Shown here: in pieces, positions 1 through 7,468 of the stretch
Layout of the letters: each line of letters opens with the position of its first letter
How positions within the stretch are numbered: position 1 is the first letter of the stretch
Origin: a bacterium
GTDB lineage: Bacteria; Myxococcota_A; UBA9042
Direction of reading: 5' to 3'
Assembly: GCA_030425545.1 (NCBI GenBank)
Contig: JAUIAC010000030.1
Location: 1 to 35,607 of the forward strand
DNA length: 35,607 bases
Position numbers and translations under genes: made by a program
Notes under the pieces: generated by a model
The model's input: only the letters and a program-made list of their open reading frames with translations
Databases searched by the model: none
Told to the model about the DNA's origin: nothing

Positions 1-7
1 CGTCGGG

Positions 8-478
8 TCAGCGATGGTAGGGGAAGCCCTTCCAACGCGTGAGCGCCCGGTAGAGCTGCTCGAGGAGCACCACCTCGGCGAGCTCGTGGGGCAACGTCAT
101 CGCGGAGAGCGAGAGGCGATAGCGCGACGCCTTCAACACCTCTGGTGTGTGACCGTCTGGGCCGCCGATGGCGAAGACCAGGTCGCGTACGCCGCTGTCC
201 ATCAGCCCCACCAGCCAGAGCAAGAGGGCGTCGGAGTCCATGGTGCGGCCGGTCGGGTCGAGCGCGACGAGCACCGCGCCGCGTGGCAGGGCGTTGAGCA
301 GCGCGGCGGCCTCGTCGGACTGCGCGCGCCGGTTGACGCCCCCCTTCCGACGACGGGCCTCGCGGATCGTCATGCGCTCGATGTCGACGATGCGGGCGAT
401 GCGCTTGGTGTAGTCGTCGACATAGGTCGCCGCGCCGGCGTGCTGCAGGCGACCAGGCGCGGCGACGCGGAGCTTCAT
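8..478 (-). CDS. rlmH: 23S rRNA pseudouridine-1915 N3-methyltransferase RlmH
   Basis: A 156-residue SPOUT-class methyltransferase, the usual length for the family. RlmH methylates pseudouridine 1915 in helix 69 of 23S rRNA on assembled 70S ribosomes, using S-adenosylmethionine. Seen directly: the AIGGPDG cofactor-knot motif at about residues 103-109, the LPHELAEVVLLEQLYRA helix and the C-terminal PYHR ending typical of RlmH. The frame stays open upstream, but the ATG at 478-476 gives the family length and forms an ATGA overlap with the rsfS stop codon, so I chose it. It is the last visible gene of a proA-rsfS-rlmH operon; rsfS-rlmH pairing is widespread in bacteria and both proteins act on the ribosome. 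Identification is firm. Confidence 0.95.
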   Translation of the reverse strand: MKLRVAAPGRLQHAGAATYVDDYTKRIARIVDIERMTIREARRRKGGVNRRAQSDEAAALLNALPRGAVLVALDPTGRTMDSDALLLWLVGLMDSGVRDLVFAIGGPDGHTPEVLKASRYRLSLSAMTLPHELAEVVLLEQLYRALTRWKGFPYHR

Positions 479-1086
479 GCGTCGGGCGTCTCTGCGGGGG
501 TCGCTGCTGGGGCGTCCGGGTCGGAGCTGTCGGCCTCGTCGCTCGGATCGGCCGCGGCCACACCCTCGGCTTCGTCGCTTGCAGCGGCCGCGGCGGCAAC
601 CTCCGCCGCGTCGGCGCCCTGCCCTGCGTCTCCGTCGAGCTCGCCGTCGGTCTCGTCGCCCCACTCGGGCAGGTCATAGTCGGTCGCAGTGGCCCACTCG
701 GTCGCGGGATCTGAGAAGTCGGTGACCCACGCCGGCTCCTCCAGCGGGACGCGCGGCACGTCTCCGTAGAGCCGGTCGAGCTCGTAGTAGTCACGCACGG
801 GACGATGGAAGACGTGAACGACGACGTCGCTGAAGTCGAGGAGGACCCAGCGCGCGTTGCTGCGCCCTTCGCGGCCCATGGGCTTCTCGGAGTAGCGCTC
901 CTTCATAACCTGCTCGACGCTGTCGGCGATCGCCAAGGTCTGTCGGTCGCTGCCCGCCGACGCGATGACCATGCAGTCGGTGTAGTCGAGCACGTCCCCC
1001 ACGGCATAGGCGCTGACCTCGAAGCCCTTCTTGTCCCAGATGGCTTCGGCGATGGCTTGCACCATGCTCACGTTGGGTTCACCCAT
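475..1086 (-). CDS. rsfS: Ribosomal silencing factor RsfS (Iojap family) with a long acidic C-terminal tail
   Basis: RsfS binds ribosomal protein uL14 on the 50S subunit and blocks subunit joining when nutrients are short. The first ~118 residues are a complete Iojap domain: DYTDCMVIASAGSDRQTLAIAD, the EG..NARWVLLDFSDVVVHVF core and the R.YYELDRLYGD end are all visible. Residues ~120-203 are an added tail dominated by Asp, Glu and Ala with no recognisable domain; typical RsfS proteins are 105-130 residues. The ATG at 1086 follows a GGAGAG ribosome binding site. It starts 20 bases after proA stops and its stop overlaps the rlmH start. nadD, often found beside rsfS, is absent. The tail is probably disordered; its role is unknown. 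Confidence 0.93.
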   Translation of the reverse strand: MGEPNVSMVQAIAEAIWDKKGFEVSAYAVGDVLDYTDCMVIASAGSDRQTLAIADSVEQVMKERYSEKPMGREGRSNARWVLLDFSDVVVHVFHRPVRDYYELDRLYGDVPRVPLEEPAWVTDFSDPATEWATATDYDLPEWGDETDGELDGDAGQGADAAEVAAAAAASDEAEGVAAADPSDEADSSDPDAPAATPAETPDA

Positions 1087-1106
1087 TGGTGCTCTCCGTC
1101 GTCCGC

Positions 1107-2378
1107 TCAGGTGCGGACGTGGCCGTCTCCGATGACGACGTACTTCTGTGTGGTCAAGGACTCGAGGCCCATGGGGCCGTAGGCGTGCAGCTTCGTGGTG
1201 GAGATGCCGATCTCAGCCCCCAGTCCGAGGCAGCCGCCGTCGTTGAATCGTGTGGACGCGTTGACGAGCACGCATGACGCGTCGACCGCCGCGACAAAGC
1301 GCCGCGCCAGCCCGATGTCGCGGGTCAGGATCGCTTCGGAGTGACCGCTGCCGTGGGCGGCGATATGGGCGATGGCCCCGTCGACCCCGTCGACCACCTC
1401 GAGCAGGCAGACCAGCTCGAGAAACTCCCGGCCCCGGTCGTCCGCGCTCGCTGGCGTCGTGGTCGGACACAGCCGCTGCGTGGTCTCGCACCCGCGGACC
1501 TCGACGCCAGCCCCCTGGAGCGCTGACACCAGCTGCGGCACGGCGCGCTCCGCCACCGCGCGGTCCACCAGGAGCGCCTCCATGGCGTTGCACACGCCGG
1601 GACGCTGCACCTTGGCGTTGAGCGCGATGGCCTCGGCCGTGCTCAGGTCGGCGCTGGCCTCGACGAAGACGTGACAGACGCCTTCGTAGTGCTGGATGAC
1701 CGGCACCTGCGCCCACCGGTTGACCGCGTCGATGAGCCGCTTGCCGCCGCGCGGGATGATCACGTCGAGCCCACCCGCCTGGGAGACCAGCGCCTCAATC
1801 CCTGCGTGCCCGGCCACGGCGGGCGCCTGTGCCGCGTCTCGGGGGAGGCCGACCTCTGCCAGCGCGTCTTGCAGGAGCGCCAGCAGGGCCGCGTTGCTCG
1901 CTGCCGCGTCGGATCCGCCGCGCAGCACCACCGCGTTGCCGGCTTTGACGCACAGGCAGCCCGCGTCAACCGTGACGTTGGGTCGGGACTCATAGACGAT
2001 GCCGATGACGCCGAGGGGCACCCGCACCTGCTGAACCTCGAGGCCGTTCGGCCGCTGGGAGCCCCGGGTGATCATGCCGACCGGGTCAGGCAAGGCGGCG
2101 ATCTCGCGGACGGCAGACGCCAGCGCGGTCAAGCGGCTCTCCGACAGCCTCAGGCGGTCGACAAACGCGTCTGGGCGACCCGCTGCGACAGCGCGCGCGA
2201 CGTCCTCCGCGTTGGCCCGCAACAGCGCTGGTACCTGAGCGTCCACGGACGCGGCGACAGCGAGCAGAAAGGCGTTCTTTTGTGCTGTGGTGGCCGTCGC
2301 TAGGCTTCGCGCGGCGCTCTTGGAGCGCTGAAGCAGGGCGTGCGTGTCTGAGACGAGGCGAGGATCGAGGGTCAACAC
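1107..2378 (-). CDS. proA: Gamma-glutamyl phosphate reductase (glutamate-5-semialdehyde dehydrogenase) ProA
   Basis: Second step of proline biosynthesis: NADPH-dependent reduction of L-glutamyl-5-phosphate to glutamate-5-semialdehyde in the cytosol. The 423-residue product matches the family length (~417). Visible motifs are VYESRPNVTVDA, the NAVVLRGG.DA strand-turn, the catalytic cysteine in the PGVCNAMEALLV segment near residue 263, and the C-terminal ASTRFNDGGCLGLGAEIGIST stretch diagnostic of ProA. The start is a GTG (2378-2376) with only a weak upstream purine run, so the N-terminus could shift slightly. It leads a leftward operon with rsfS (20-base gap) and rlmH. proB, which makes its substrate, is not in the window. 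map is divergent across a 316-base gap. Confidence 0.96.
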   Translation of the reverse strand: MLTLDPRLVSDTHALLQRSKSAARSLATATTAQKNAFLLAVAASVDAQVPALLRANAEDVARAVAAGRPDAFVDRLRLSESRLTALASAVREIAALPDPVGMITRGSQRPNGLEVQQVRVPLGVIGIVYESRPNVTVDAGCLCVKAGNAVVLRGGSDAAASNAALLALLQDALAEVGLPRDAAQAPAVAGHAGIEALVSQAGGLDVIIPRGGKRLIDAVNRWAQVPVIQHYEGVCHVFVEASADLSTAEAIALNAKVQRPGVCNAMEALLVDRAVAERAVPQLVSALQGAGVEVRGCETTQRLCPTTTPASADDRGREFLELVCLLEVVDGVDGAIAHIAAHGSGHSEAILTRDIGLARRFVAAVDASCVLVNASTRFNDGGCLGLGAEIGISTTKLHAYGPMGLESLTTQKYVVIGDGHVRT

Positions 2379-2409
2379 GGACTCGGGGCTGCAGGTGGAC
2401 GCGACGGGG

Positions 2410-2535
2410 TCAGGCGGTCGCGGCGCTCGGCGGTGGCGTCATCATCAGCCAGGTTGCGCCGCCGTGCGCGCGGGGATCGTAGGCAGGGCCGGATCCCCCG
2501 TCAACGTCGAGACGGTCGATCAGGGTGGCGGACAC
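2410..2535 (-). CDS. Possible 41-codon small protein or gene remnant upstream of proA
   Basis: A GTG-started frame of 41 codons ends in TGA 31 bases before the proA start. About 83% of its third positions are G or C, which is compatible with coding. The product contains GPAYDPRAHGGATWLMM, loosely recalling the DPR..GA. end of gamma-glutamyltranspeptidases, but an in-frame TGA lies not far upstream and I see no remainder of such a gene in the other frames. It could be a leader peptide, a degraded 3' end, or chance. No clear ribosome binding site precedes the GTG. Low confidence. Confidence 0.2.
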   Translation of the reverse strand: MSATLIDRLDVDGGSGPAYDPRAHGGATWLMMTPPPSAATA

Positions 2536-2679
2536 CGCGGCTGGGGCATCTGGCCAGCGACGGGCCGCGGCGCAGGCGGTCGACGCCCCCGGCCCGGTTC
2601 ACGCGGCTGTGTCGCCGCGCAGGCCGTCTTGTCGCGCACGGGCCCGGTGGGTAGCGTCCCGGCGAGCGAGCGACGCGCC

Positions 2680-2686
2680 GGAGGGG
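2680..2686 (+). promoter_or_regulatory. Ribosome binding site that fixes the map start
   Basis: GGAGGGG, eight bases before the ATG at 2695, is a near-ideal Shine-Dalgarno sequence. It selects this ATG over the longer open frame that reaches back to 2344. Confidence 0.75.
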
Positions 2687-2694
2687 CCACAGCC

Positions 2695-3459
2695 ATGATC
2701 ACCTGCAAGACCCCAGACCAGATCGCGAAGATGCGCGCCGCCGGAGCCATCGTTGGCGACACGCTGCGCATGATTCGGGAGCTTGCGGTGCCTGGCGTGC
2801 GCCTGCGGACGCTCAACAAGGCCGCTGAGAAGTACATCCGCTCGCGCGGCGCCATCCCGACGTTCAAGGGCTACCACGGCTTCCCGGCGGCGCTGTGTCT
2901 GAGCGTCAACGAGCAGGTCGTCCACGGGGTGCCCTCGTGGCGCAAGCTCCGCGACGGCGACATCCTCTCGGTCGACTGCGGCGCCACCCTGGACGGCTTC
3001 GTCGGGGACTCGGCCATCACCATCGCGGTGGGCCGCGTCGCGCCGGAGGTCCAGGCGTTGCTCGACACGACGCGGCAGGGACTGGTGGCGGGGCTCGCCG
3101 CGGCGCAACCCGGGGCCACGATCGGCGACGTGGGAGCGGCGATCGCACAGGTCGCCACCGCGCAAGGGCTCGGGGTCGTGCGGGAGTACTGTGGTCACGG
3201 CATCGGGACGCAGATGCACGAGGACCCACAGGTCCCGAGCTACGGCGAGCCGGGGACAGGCCCGACCATCGCCGCGGGCTGGTGTCTCGCGTTGGAGCCG
3301 ATCTTCACGCTGGGCAGCCCCAAGGTGGTGACCACGTCGGACGGCTGGACGGCGGTGACACGAGACGGTCTGCCGGCAGCGCACTTCGAGCTGGTGATCG
3401 CGGCAGACGACGAGGGTGGACAGCTGCTGACGCTGACGTCCGACGGCGAGTGGCCGTAG
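2695..3459 (+). CDS. map: Type I methionine aminopeptidase
   Basis: Removes the initiator methionine co-translationally from nascent proteins with a small second residue. The chosen start gives 254 residues, the length of compact type Ia enzymes without an N-terminal zinc finger. All five metal ligands can be placed: D94 and D105 (in VDCGATLDGFVGDSA), H168 (GHGIG), E201 (LALEPI) and E232 (HFELV); the substrate-contacting His is H77 in VVHGVP. A GGAGGGG ribosome binding site lies just upstream. The gene is divergent from proA and 170 bases ahead of the comF-type gene. No secY or infA is adjacent, so this copy is outside the ribosomal-protein operon where map often sits. Confidence 0.96.
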   Translation: MITCKTPDQIAKMRAAGAIVGDTLRMIRELAVPGVRLRTLNKAAEKYIRSRGAIPTFKGYHGFPAALCLSVNEQVVHGVPSWRKLRDGDILSVDCGATLDGFVGDSAITIAVGRVAPEVQALLDTTRQGLVAGLAAAQPGATIGDVGAAIAQVATAQGLGVVREYCGHGIGTQMHEDPQVPSYGEPGTGPTIAAGWCLALEPIFTLGSPKVVTTSDGWTAVTRDGLPAAHFELVIAADDEGGQLLTLTSDGEWP

Positions 3460-3579
3460 CGCGCTGTGCTGCCCTGCCCGGCTCGCGACGGCGCCGGACG
3501 CCAACACCAGCCGGTGACGGCCTTCGCGCCGCGACCCTGCGGGACAGGCCACATTGAGAGACCTGTGACGAAAAACGCG

Positions 3580-3593
3580 CCGACGCGCGTCGG
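3580..3593 (+). terminator. Possible weak terminator hairpin after map
   Basis: A GC-rich palindrome (CCGAC arms around GCGC, closing with GTCGG) is followed by the pyrimidine-rich ACTTCTT and preceded by AAAAA. It lies between map and the comF-type gene. The stem is short (5 bp with a 4-base loop), so termination here is uncertain. Confidence 0.3.
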
Positions 3594-3629
3594 ACTTCTT
3601 GCGGGACGGGGTCCCCAGGGAGGCCTGCG

Positions 3630-4346
3630 ATGCGGCTGCAGACTTGGATTCGGCGCGTGTGGGGCGGTCGCTGCTGTGGGTGCGGCGCCGCGCTCCGCGT
3701 GGGAGCGCCGTCCGCGCGGTGCCTGACCTGCGAGTCACTGCTCGAACCCTGCGGGGTCTGGCTGGCGGCGCCCTGGGGCGCGCCGACGACGGCGGGCCCA
3801 CCGTGCGGTGTCGCCGAGACGCCGAGCGGGGCCGGGGGCGAGCTGCACGAGCCTTTCGCGGTGCTGACCGCGTGGCGCTACGGCGGCCCCGTAGCGGACG
3901 CGATCACCGCCGCCAAGTTTCGCGGCGCGCCCTTCGACGTGGACGCGTGGGCCGACAGCCTCGCCACGGGGCTGAGGCTCCGCCAGCGGCCAGGCGATGC
4001 CCTGGTCCCGATCCCGCCCGATCCCCGGCGACTCCGAACGCGGGGCCGCCACCTCCCCGACGAGCTGGCCCAGTGGCTCGCGCGGCGTGCAGGCCTGGCC
4101 GTGGGCCGTGATCTGCTGCGGCGTGTCGACCGGAGCGCGCCACGTGCGCTGGGTCGCGTAGCGCCGCCGGTGTTCACGGCAGGCTCGCCGCGAGCTGTGC
4201 GGAGGCCTCCGGTCGGGGGCCGGGTCTGGCTGGTCGACGACGTGGTGACGACGGGCACGACCCTGCGGGTGGCCAGCGCCAGTCTGGGAGAGAGTGGGTT
4301 GCACGTACAAGGGGCGGTCTGCCTGGCTGACGCGCGTCTGGGCTGA
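3630..4346 (+). CDS. ComF-family phosphoribosyltransferase-like protein
   Basis: A 238-residue protein of the ComF/GntX type. Seen directly: an N-terminal zinc-ribbon-like pair of CxxC motifs (C15/C18 and C31/C34), then a type I phosphoribosyltransferase fold with the PRPP-binding loop VWLVDDVVTTGTTL near residue 199. The conserved L(V/I)P(I/V)P strand appears as DALVPIPPDPRR. ComF proteins are linked to DNA uptake in naturally transformable bacteria, while the enzyme substrate of most members is unknown. The ATG at 3630 follows CAGGGAGG. It lies 170 bases downstream of map and faces the membrane-protein gene at 4397. Family assignment is solid; a competence role here is inference, since no other com genes are visible. 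Confidence 0.85.
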   Translation: MRLQTWIRRVWGGRCCGCGAALRVGAPSARCLTCESLLEPCGVWLAAPWGAPTTAGPPCGVAETPSGAGGELHEPFAVLTAWRYGGPVADAITAAKFRGAPFDVDAWADSLATGLRLRQRPGDALVPIPPDPRRLRTRGRHLPDELAQWLARRAGLAVGRDLLRRVDRSAPRALGRVAPPVFTAGSPRAVRRPPVGGRVWLVDDVVTTGTTLRVASASLGESGLHVQGAVCLADARLG

Positions 4347-4360
4347 GCGGGAAGGGGCCC

Positions 4361-4377
4361 TTGCGGTCGGCCCGCAA
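4361..4377. terminator. Candidate bidirectional terminator between convergent genes
   Basis: TTGCGG and CCGCAA form a perfect 6-bp stem around a 5-base loop in the 50-base gap between the rightward comF-type gene and the leftward membrane-protein gene. There is no U-run on either side. Confidence 0.35.
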
Positions 4378-4396
4378 CATCGACGCGGCGCGTCAG

Positions 4397-5503
4397 CTAC
4401 GAGCCGAACACCACGCCCGCCACCCGCCAACCCCACACCCCACCGCCCACCACCAGCACGGCGGCGAGGGCCAGCGCGGCGTGGAGCGCGTCGCTGACGC
4501 GGGGCCCGGTCACACGGGCGGCGATCGCCGCGCCTGCCCCCAGACCCAACAGCACGCCAAACACCGCCGGATCGCTCGCCCAGCCGGGCCCGTACCAGGC
4601 AGGGGCGAGGGCCGCGGTCGCGGTCAACAGCCCCGCGCCGCACACCGTGGCCCAGGGGCTCAGATCCACATCGGTCGTGTCGGCGGCCGCGGACGAGCGC
4701 CAGCGCGCCCAGAGCACCAAGGCCACAACGCGCGCGGCCACGACAGCGCCCCCGAGGCCGGAGAGCGCGGCGGCCGACTGGGTGGGCGCAGGCAGCCCCT
4801 GGGTGTCGCCCAAGACCACCGACGCTGTGCCCGCTCCGACAGCGGCCGTGACCGCCAACAGCTGCGCGACGGCGGACGCGCCCAGCGCCGCGACAAGAAA
4901 CGCCAGGGCAGGCCGCCAGCTCGTGGGCCGCGCCCAGACCGCCAGGGCGTACGTGAGGCACAGCCAGGGTCCGAGCTGCCAGACCAGGTCGGCCCATGCG
5001 GGCCAGGTCGACGCGGCGAAGCTGAGCCCCTCACGGGCGCCCCACTGGCCGACGCCGCCGGGCAGCGCCACGGCCAGATCTGCGTGCGCCGGCGCGACCA
5101 CGCCGGCCGGGAAGGGCAGGATCGCCACCACGAAACCCAGCCAGGCTGGACGACGCAACGCCGCTGCGAGCGCGACGATCGCGAAGACACCCGCCGTCAC
5201 CGCGAGCGCCGCGGGGACCGGGGCCAGCGCAGCCCGCCCTGGGGGAGCGAGGAGCGCGGCGACCACCAAGAGCAGCGCGAGCGTAGCCAGGGCTCGCTCG
5301 GCGCTGCGCGAGAGCCCAGCGTGAAGGCAGAGCGCCGCGGCCACCACGAGCGGCACGGCCGCCGGGTCCAGGTGGACCTGCCGCGCGCCGGCGGCGATGG
5401 CACAGGCACCACCCGCGACGAGCCATGTCGCCCGCCCAGGGCGCGCCACGACCGCCGCGCCTGCGAGGGCGGCGAGCCAGGTGAGGAGGCTGAGGACGCT
5501 CAT
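4397..5503 (-). CDS. Polytopic membrane protein of unknown function, partner of the ResB-like protein
   Basis: A 368-residue Ala/Leu/Val-rich protein with about ten to eleven predicted membrane-spanning segments and short loops. The ATG at 5503 overlaps the stop of the upstream ResB-like gene (ATGA), implying translational coupling and a shared function. In system II cytochrome c maturation ResB works with the multi-pass haem-handling protein CcsA/ResC, so a partner role is tempting. However, I do not find the CcsA WGxxWxWD signature; the nearest feature is a Trp-rich loop with GQWGAREGLSF and STWPAWADLVW. The function is therefore left open. It is the last gene of the rpsP-khpA-ResB-like series and faces the comF-type gene. 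Confidence 0.7.
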   Translation of the reverse strand: MSVLSLLTWLAALAGAAVVARPGRATWLVAGGACAIAAGARQVHLDPAAVPLVVAAALCLHAGLSRSAERALATLALLLVVAALLAPPGRAALAPVPAALAVTAGVFAIVALAAALRRPAWLGFVVAILPFPAGVVAPAHADLAVALPGGVGQWGAREGLSFAASTWPAWADLVWQLGPWLCLTYALAVWARPTSWRPALAFLVAALGASAVAQLLAVTAAVGAGTASVVLGDTQGLPAPTQSAAALSGLGGAVVAARVVALVLWARWRSSAAADTTDVDLSPWATVCGAGLLTATAALAPAWYGPGWASDPAVFGVLLGLGAGAAIAARVTGPRVSDALHAALALAAVLVVGGGVWGWRVAGVVFGS

Positions 5504-6729
5504 GCCTCCTCCTGCCAGAGCGCGATGGCACGCGCGATCGACGCCGAGGCGACGCGAGGGCTGTGCACGCCGAGGTGCGCGCCACCAGCGCTGACGCGCA
5601 CCTCAGCGATCGGCGACGTGAGGAAGATGGCGAAGGCGAGCAGCAGCAGCACGCCGGCGCCGGCCCAGAACCACCGGGCGTGGTCCTGTCCGACCACGAC
5701 GCGAGCGGCGCGCGCCGCCTCGAGACGCATGGTCGGCGCACCCACCACGACGCCCGCCGCGGCGGCGACCGAGACCTTGCCTGACGCGCTGGCGACCACG
5801 AGCGGGCCGGCACGCCGCCCGTCGACAAGACTGACCTGGGCCCCCAGGCTCGGGACGGTGACGCTCTTGCCGGCAGGCAGCTCGAACGCGTACCAGGTCG
5901 CCTTCGCGTCCTGGTTCTGGTCGGAAGCCGCGGCGTCCGTCGCCCCGGGACCGCCGCGCCGCCAACGCAGCCGGCCGCGGTCCACCGTGTGCAGGGGACG
6001 GTGCGCCAGCAACGTGACCGTCTGGGCGCCGATCGTCGCTGGACGGCCCGGGGCGACGACCACCTGCCCCTGAACGTCGGCCAGGCCAGGGGTCGCGCCG
6101 GCGAGCGTGCACTCGAGCGTGCCTTGTTGTTGGCTGCAGCGTCCGCTTACGGAGGCGGTTGCGACACGGCGCCCCGCGTCGACGGCTAAGGCTGTGACGC
6201 TGCCCGCCGCGTCGGTCTGCAAGATTGTGGGCGCGACGCCATGGCCATGGACCAGCCATCCCGTGAGGACCAGGACGGCTGCGATCGCCAGGAGCGCGCG
6301 AAACGCGACGACAGGTCCAAAGCGCAGGGCGCGACCGCCGCTCGAGCGACGCCAGGTCGCGCCGCCGACGACCTTGCCCAGTCGCGCCTCCAGCGAGCTC
6401 AGGCGCTCCGTTGCAGGGGACTCAGCGGGGCGATGGAGCAGGCGCGCGGCGGCGACCACGAGGGTCGACGCGGCGAGCAGCCACGTGGGGAGTGAGCCCG
6501 CCAGGTGGTGCAGCCCGAGGCCGGCCATGGCCAGCAGGTCGGCGCGCGAGCCACCGTCGGGGTGTCCGAGCGGTGCCCACGCTTGCGGCACTTGAGTGCC
6601 GGCCCAAAGCAGGGCGAGCCAGAGGATGAAGAGCGTGGCGGGCGCGACCGGTCCAGTGACCAGGGCGTCGCTGAGTTGGCGAGCGGGGCCAGGCTCGTTC
6701 GACTGCACGGCGCCACCCTTGCCCGTCAC
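5500..6729 (-). CDS. ResB-like membrane protein (possible cytochrome c biogenesis factor)
   Basis: A 409-residue protein with the topology of ResB/Ccs1: three N-terminal membrane segments (about residues 28-47, 75-96 and 138-161), a large extracytoplasmic domain (about 165-345) and one final membrane segment (about 350-371). The first segment, ending LLWAGTQVPQ, matches the GT.(I/V)PQ motif at the start of ResB proteins. ResB helps present reduced apocytochrome c to haem in system II. Overall similarity looks weak, and no apocytochrome or thioredoxin-like ResA is nearby. It starts with GTG overlapping the khpA stop (GTGA) and its own stop overlaps the next membrane-protein start (ATGA), so three genes are translationally chained. 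Family call is moderate. Confidence 0.6.
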   Translation of the reverse strand: MTGKGGAVQSNEPGPARQLSDALVTGPVAPATLFILWLALLWAGTQVPQAWAPLGHPDGGSRADLLAMAGLGLHHLAGSLPTWLLAASTLVVAAARLLHRPAESPATERLSSLEARLGKVVGGATWRRSSGGRALRFGPVVAFRALLAIAAVLVLTGWLVHGHGVAPTILQTDAAGSVTALAVDAGRRVATASVSGRCSQQQGTLECTLAGATPGLADVQGQVVVAPGRPATIGAQTVTLLAHRPLHTVDRGRLRWRRGGPGATDAAASDQNQDAKATWYAFELPAGKSVTVPSLGAQVSLVDGRRAGPLVVASASGKVSVAAAAGVVVGAPTMRLEAARAARVVVGQDHARWFWAGAGVLLLLAFAIFLTSPIAEVRVSAGGAHLGVHSPRVASASIARAIALWQEEA

Positions 6730-6962
6730 GCGTCGACGAACTGCACGTTCACGCGCGTGTCGCGCTGCTGCGCGGCCGCGTGCATCAGGTTGCGGATCGC
6801 GCGCGCGGTCCGCCCTTGCTTGCCGATGACCTTGCCCACGTCGTCAGGCCGCACCGTCAGGCGCAGGTGCAGCGTACCCTCGTCGTCTGTCTCAGACTCG
6901 ACGGCCACGTCCTCGGGGAAGTCCACGAGAATGGTCGCCACGTACTGGAGCAGCTCGTCCAT
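6726..6962 (-). CDS. khpA: KH-domain RNA-binding protein KhpA
   Basis: A 78-residue single KH-domain protein (YlqC/KhpA family), the standard size. The RNA-binding GxxG loop is G47-K-Q-G50 within VGKVIGKQGRTARAIR. In Gram-positive bacteria KhpA pairs with KhpB/Jag and binds many RNAs; its partner is not visible here. The usual order is ffh-rpsP-khpA-rimM-trmD-rplS. Here rpsP does precede it (233-base gap with a strong hairpin), but rimM and trmD are replaced downstream by a ResB-like gene that overlaps it. The ATG at 6962 is the only start giving the family length; a much longer open frame upstream shows no family similarity. Confidence 0.92.
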   Translation of the reverse strand: MDELLQYVATILVDFPEDVAVESETDDEGTLHLRLTVRPDDVGKVIGKQGRTARAIRNLMHAAAQQRDTRVNVQFVDA

Positions 6963-7167
6963 GGGCGGTCCCCGGAGGCTGTGCCGCGCCGATGACGCCG
7001 GAGCATCGTCGCGCGGACAGGTGATGCGTCGGGCGCCAACCGGGCAACAGCGGTTGCCCTGAAGTCGACGCTCGACGCTTTGGTGCGACGACGCAGACAG
7101 TGCGTACGTGTCGCGCGCTGCCGGATGACTCGACCCGGAAGCGTGACCAGGCCTTCGCCCGGTCTTC

Positions 7168-7190
7168 GGATCGCGGCAGCGCCGCGATCC
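7168..7190 (-). terminator. Perfect 10-bp hairpin just downstream of rpsP
   Basis: The arms GGATCGCGGC and GCCGCGATCC are exact complements around a 3-base loop, beginning 5 bases after the rpsP stop codon. No U-run follows. It may be a terminator or attenuator that separates S16 expression from khpA, or an mRNA-stabilising or processing structure. It is the strongest inverted repeat I noticed in the window. Confidence 0.55.
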
Positions 7191-7195
7191 CTTGC

Positions 7196-7468
7196 CTAGC
7201 TCTCGACGGTCTCGACGGCTGCGACGCCCTTGCGACGCACGCCGCGGACCAGCGAGGCCACGGTCTCCGAGGGCAGCGCGCCCTGACCGGTCCAGTGCTC
7301 GTAGCGATCCATCTTGAGGTTGACCTCGGCCGGATCGACGTTCGGGTTGTAGGTGCCGATCGTCTCGATGAAGCGGCCGTCGCGACGCGACTCGGAGTCG
7401 GCGGCGACGATGCGGTAGAAGGGGCGACGCTTGGCGCCGTAGCGGGCGAGACGGATGCGAACGGCCAT
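7196..7468 (-). CDS. rpsP: 30S ribosomal protein bS16
   Basis: A 90-residue S16, needed for 30S assembly. The whole signature is readable: [25 protein letters not shown] at the N-terminus, then [12 protein letters not shown] and the [17 protein letters not shown] helix. The ATG at 7468 follows TGGAGAA. It is first in the leftward series, with khpA next across 233 bases that hold a strong hairpin. The 779-base region upstream should contain its promoter and leader; ffh, a common upstream partner, is absent. Confidence 0.97.
   Translation of the reverse strand: MAVRIRLARYGAKRRPFYRIVAADSESRRDGRFIETIGTYNPNVDPAEVNLKMDRYEHWTGQGALPSETVASLVRGVRRKGVAAVETVES

Larger units (their letters stand above)
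2379..2694. other. Divergent intergenic region between proA and map
   Basis: This 316-base spacer separates leftward proA from rightward map and must hold promoters for both, but I could not pick convincing -35/-10 pairs in this GC-rich stretch. The map frame stays open through the spacer back to 2344, yet translation there has no methionine aminopeptidase similarity and the strong ribosome binding site sits at 2680-2686. A small leftward reading frame (2410-2535) is listed separately. Confidence 0.5.

Noticed and set aside
2344..2694. An N-terminal extension of methionine aminopeptidase by 117 residues
   Set aside because: The extension is Arg/Gly-rich without family similarity, and a strong ribosome binding site marks the internal ATG at 2695.
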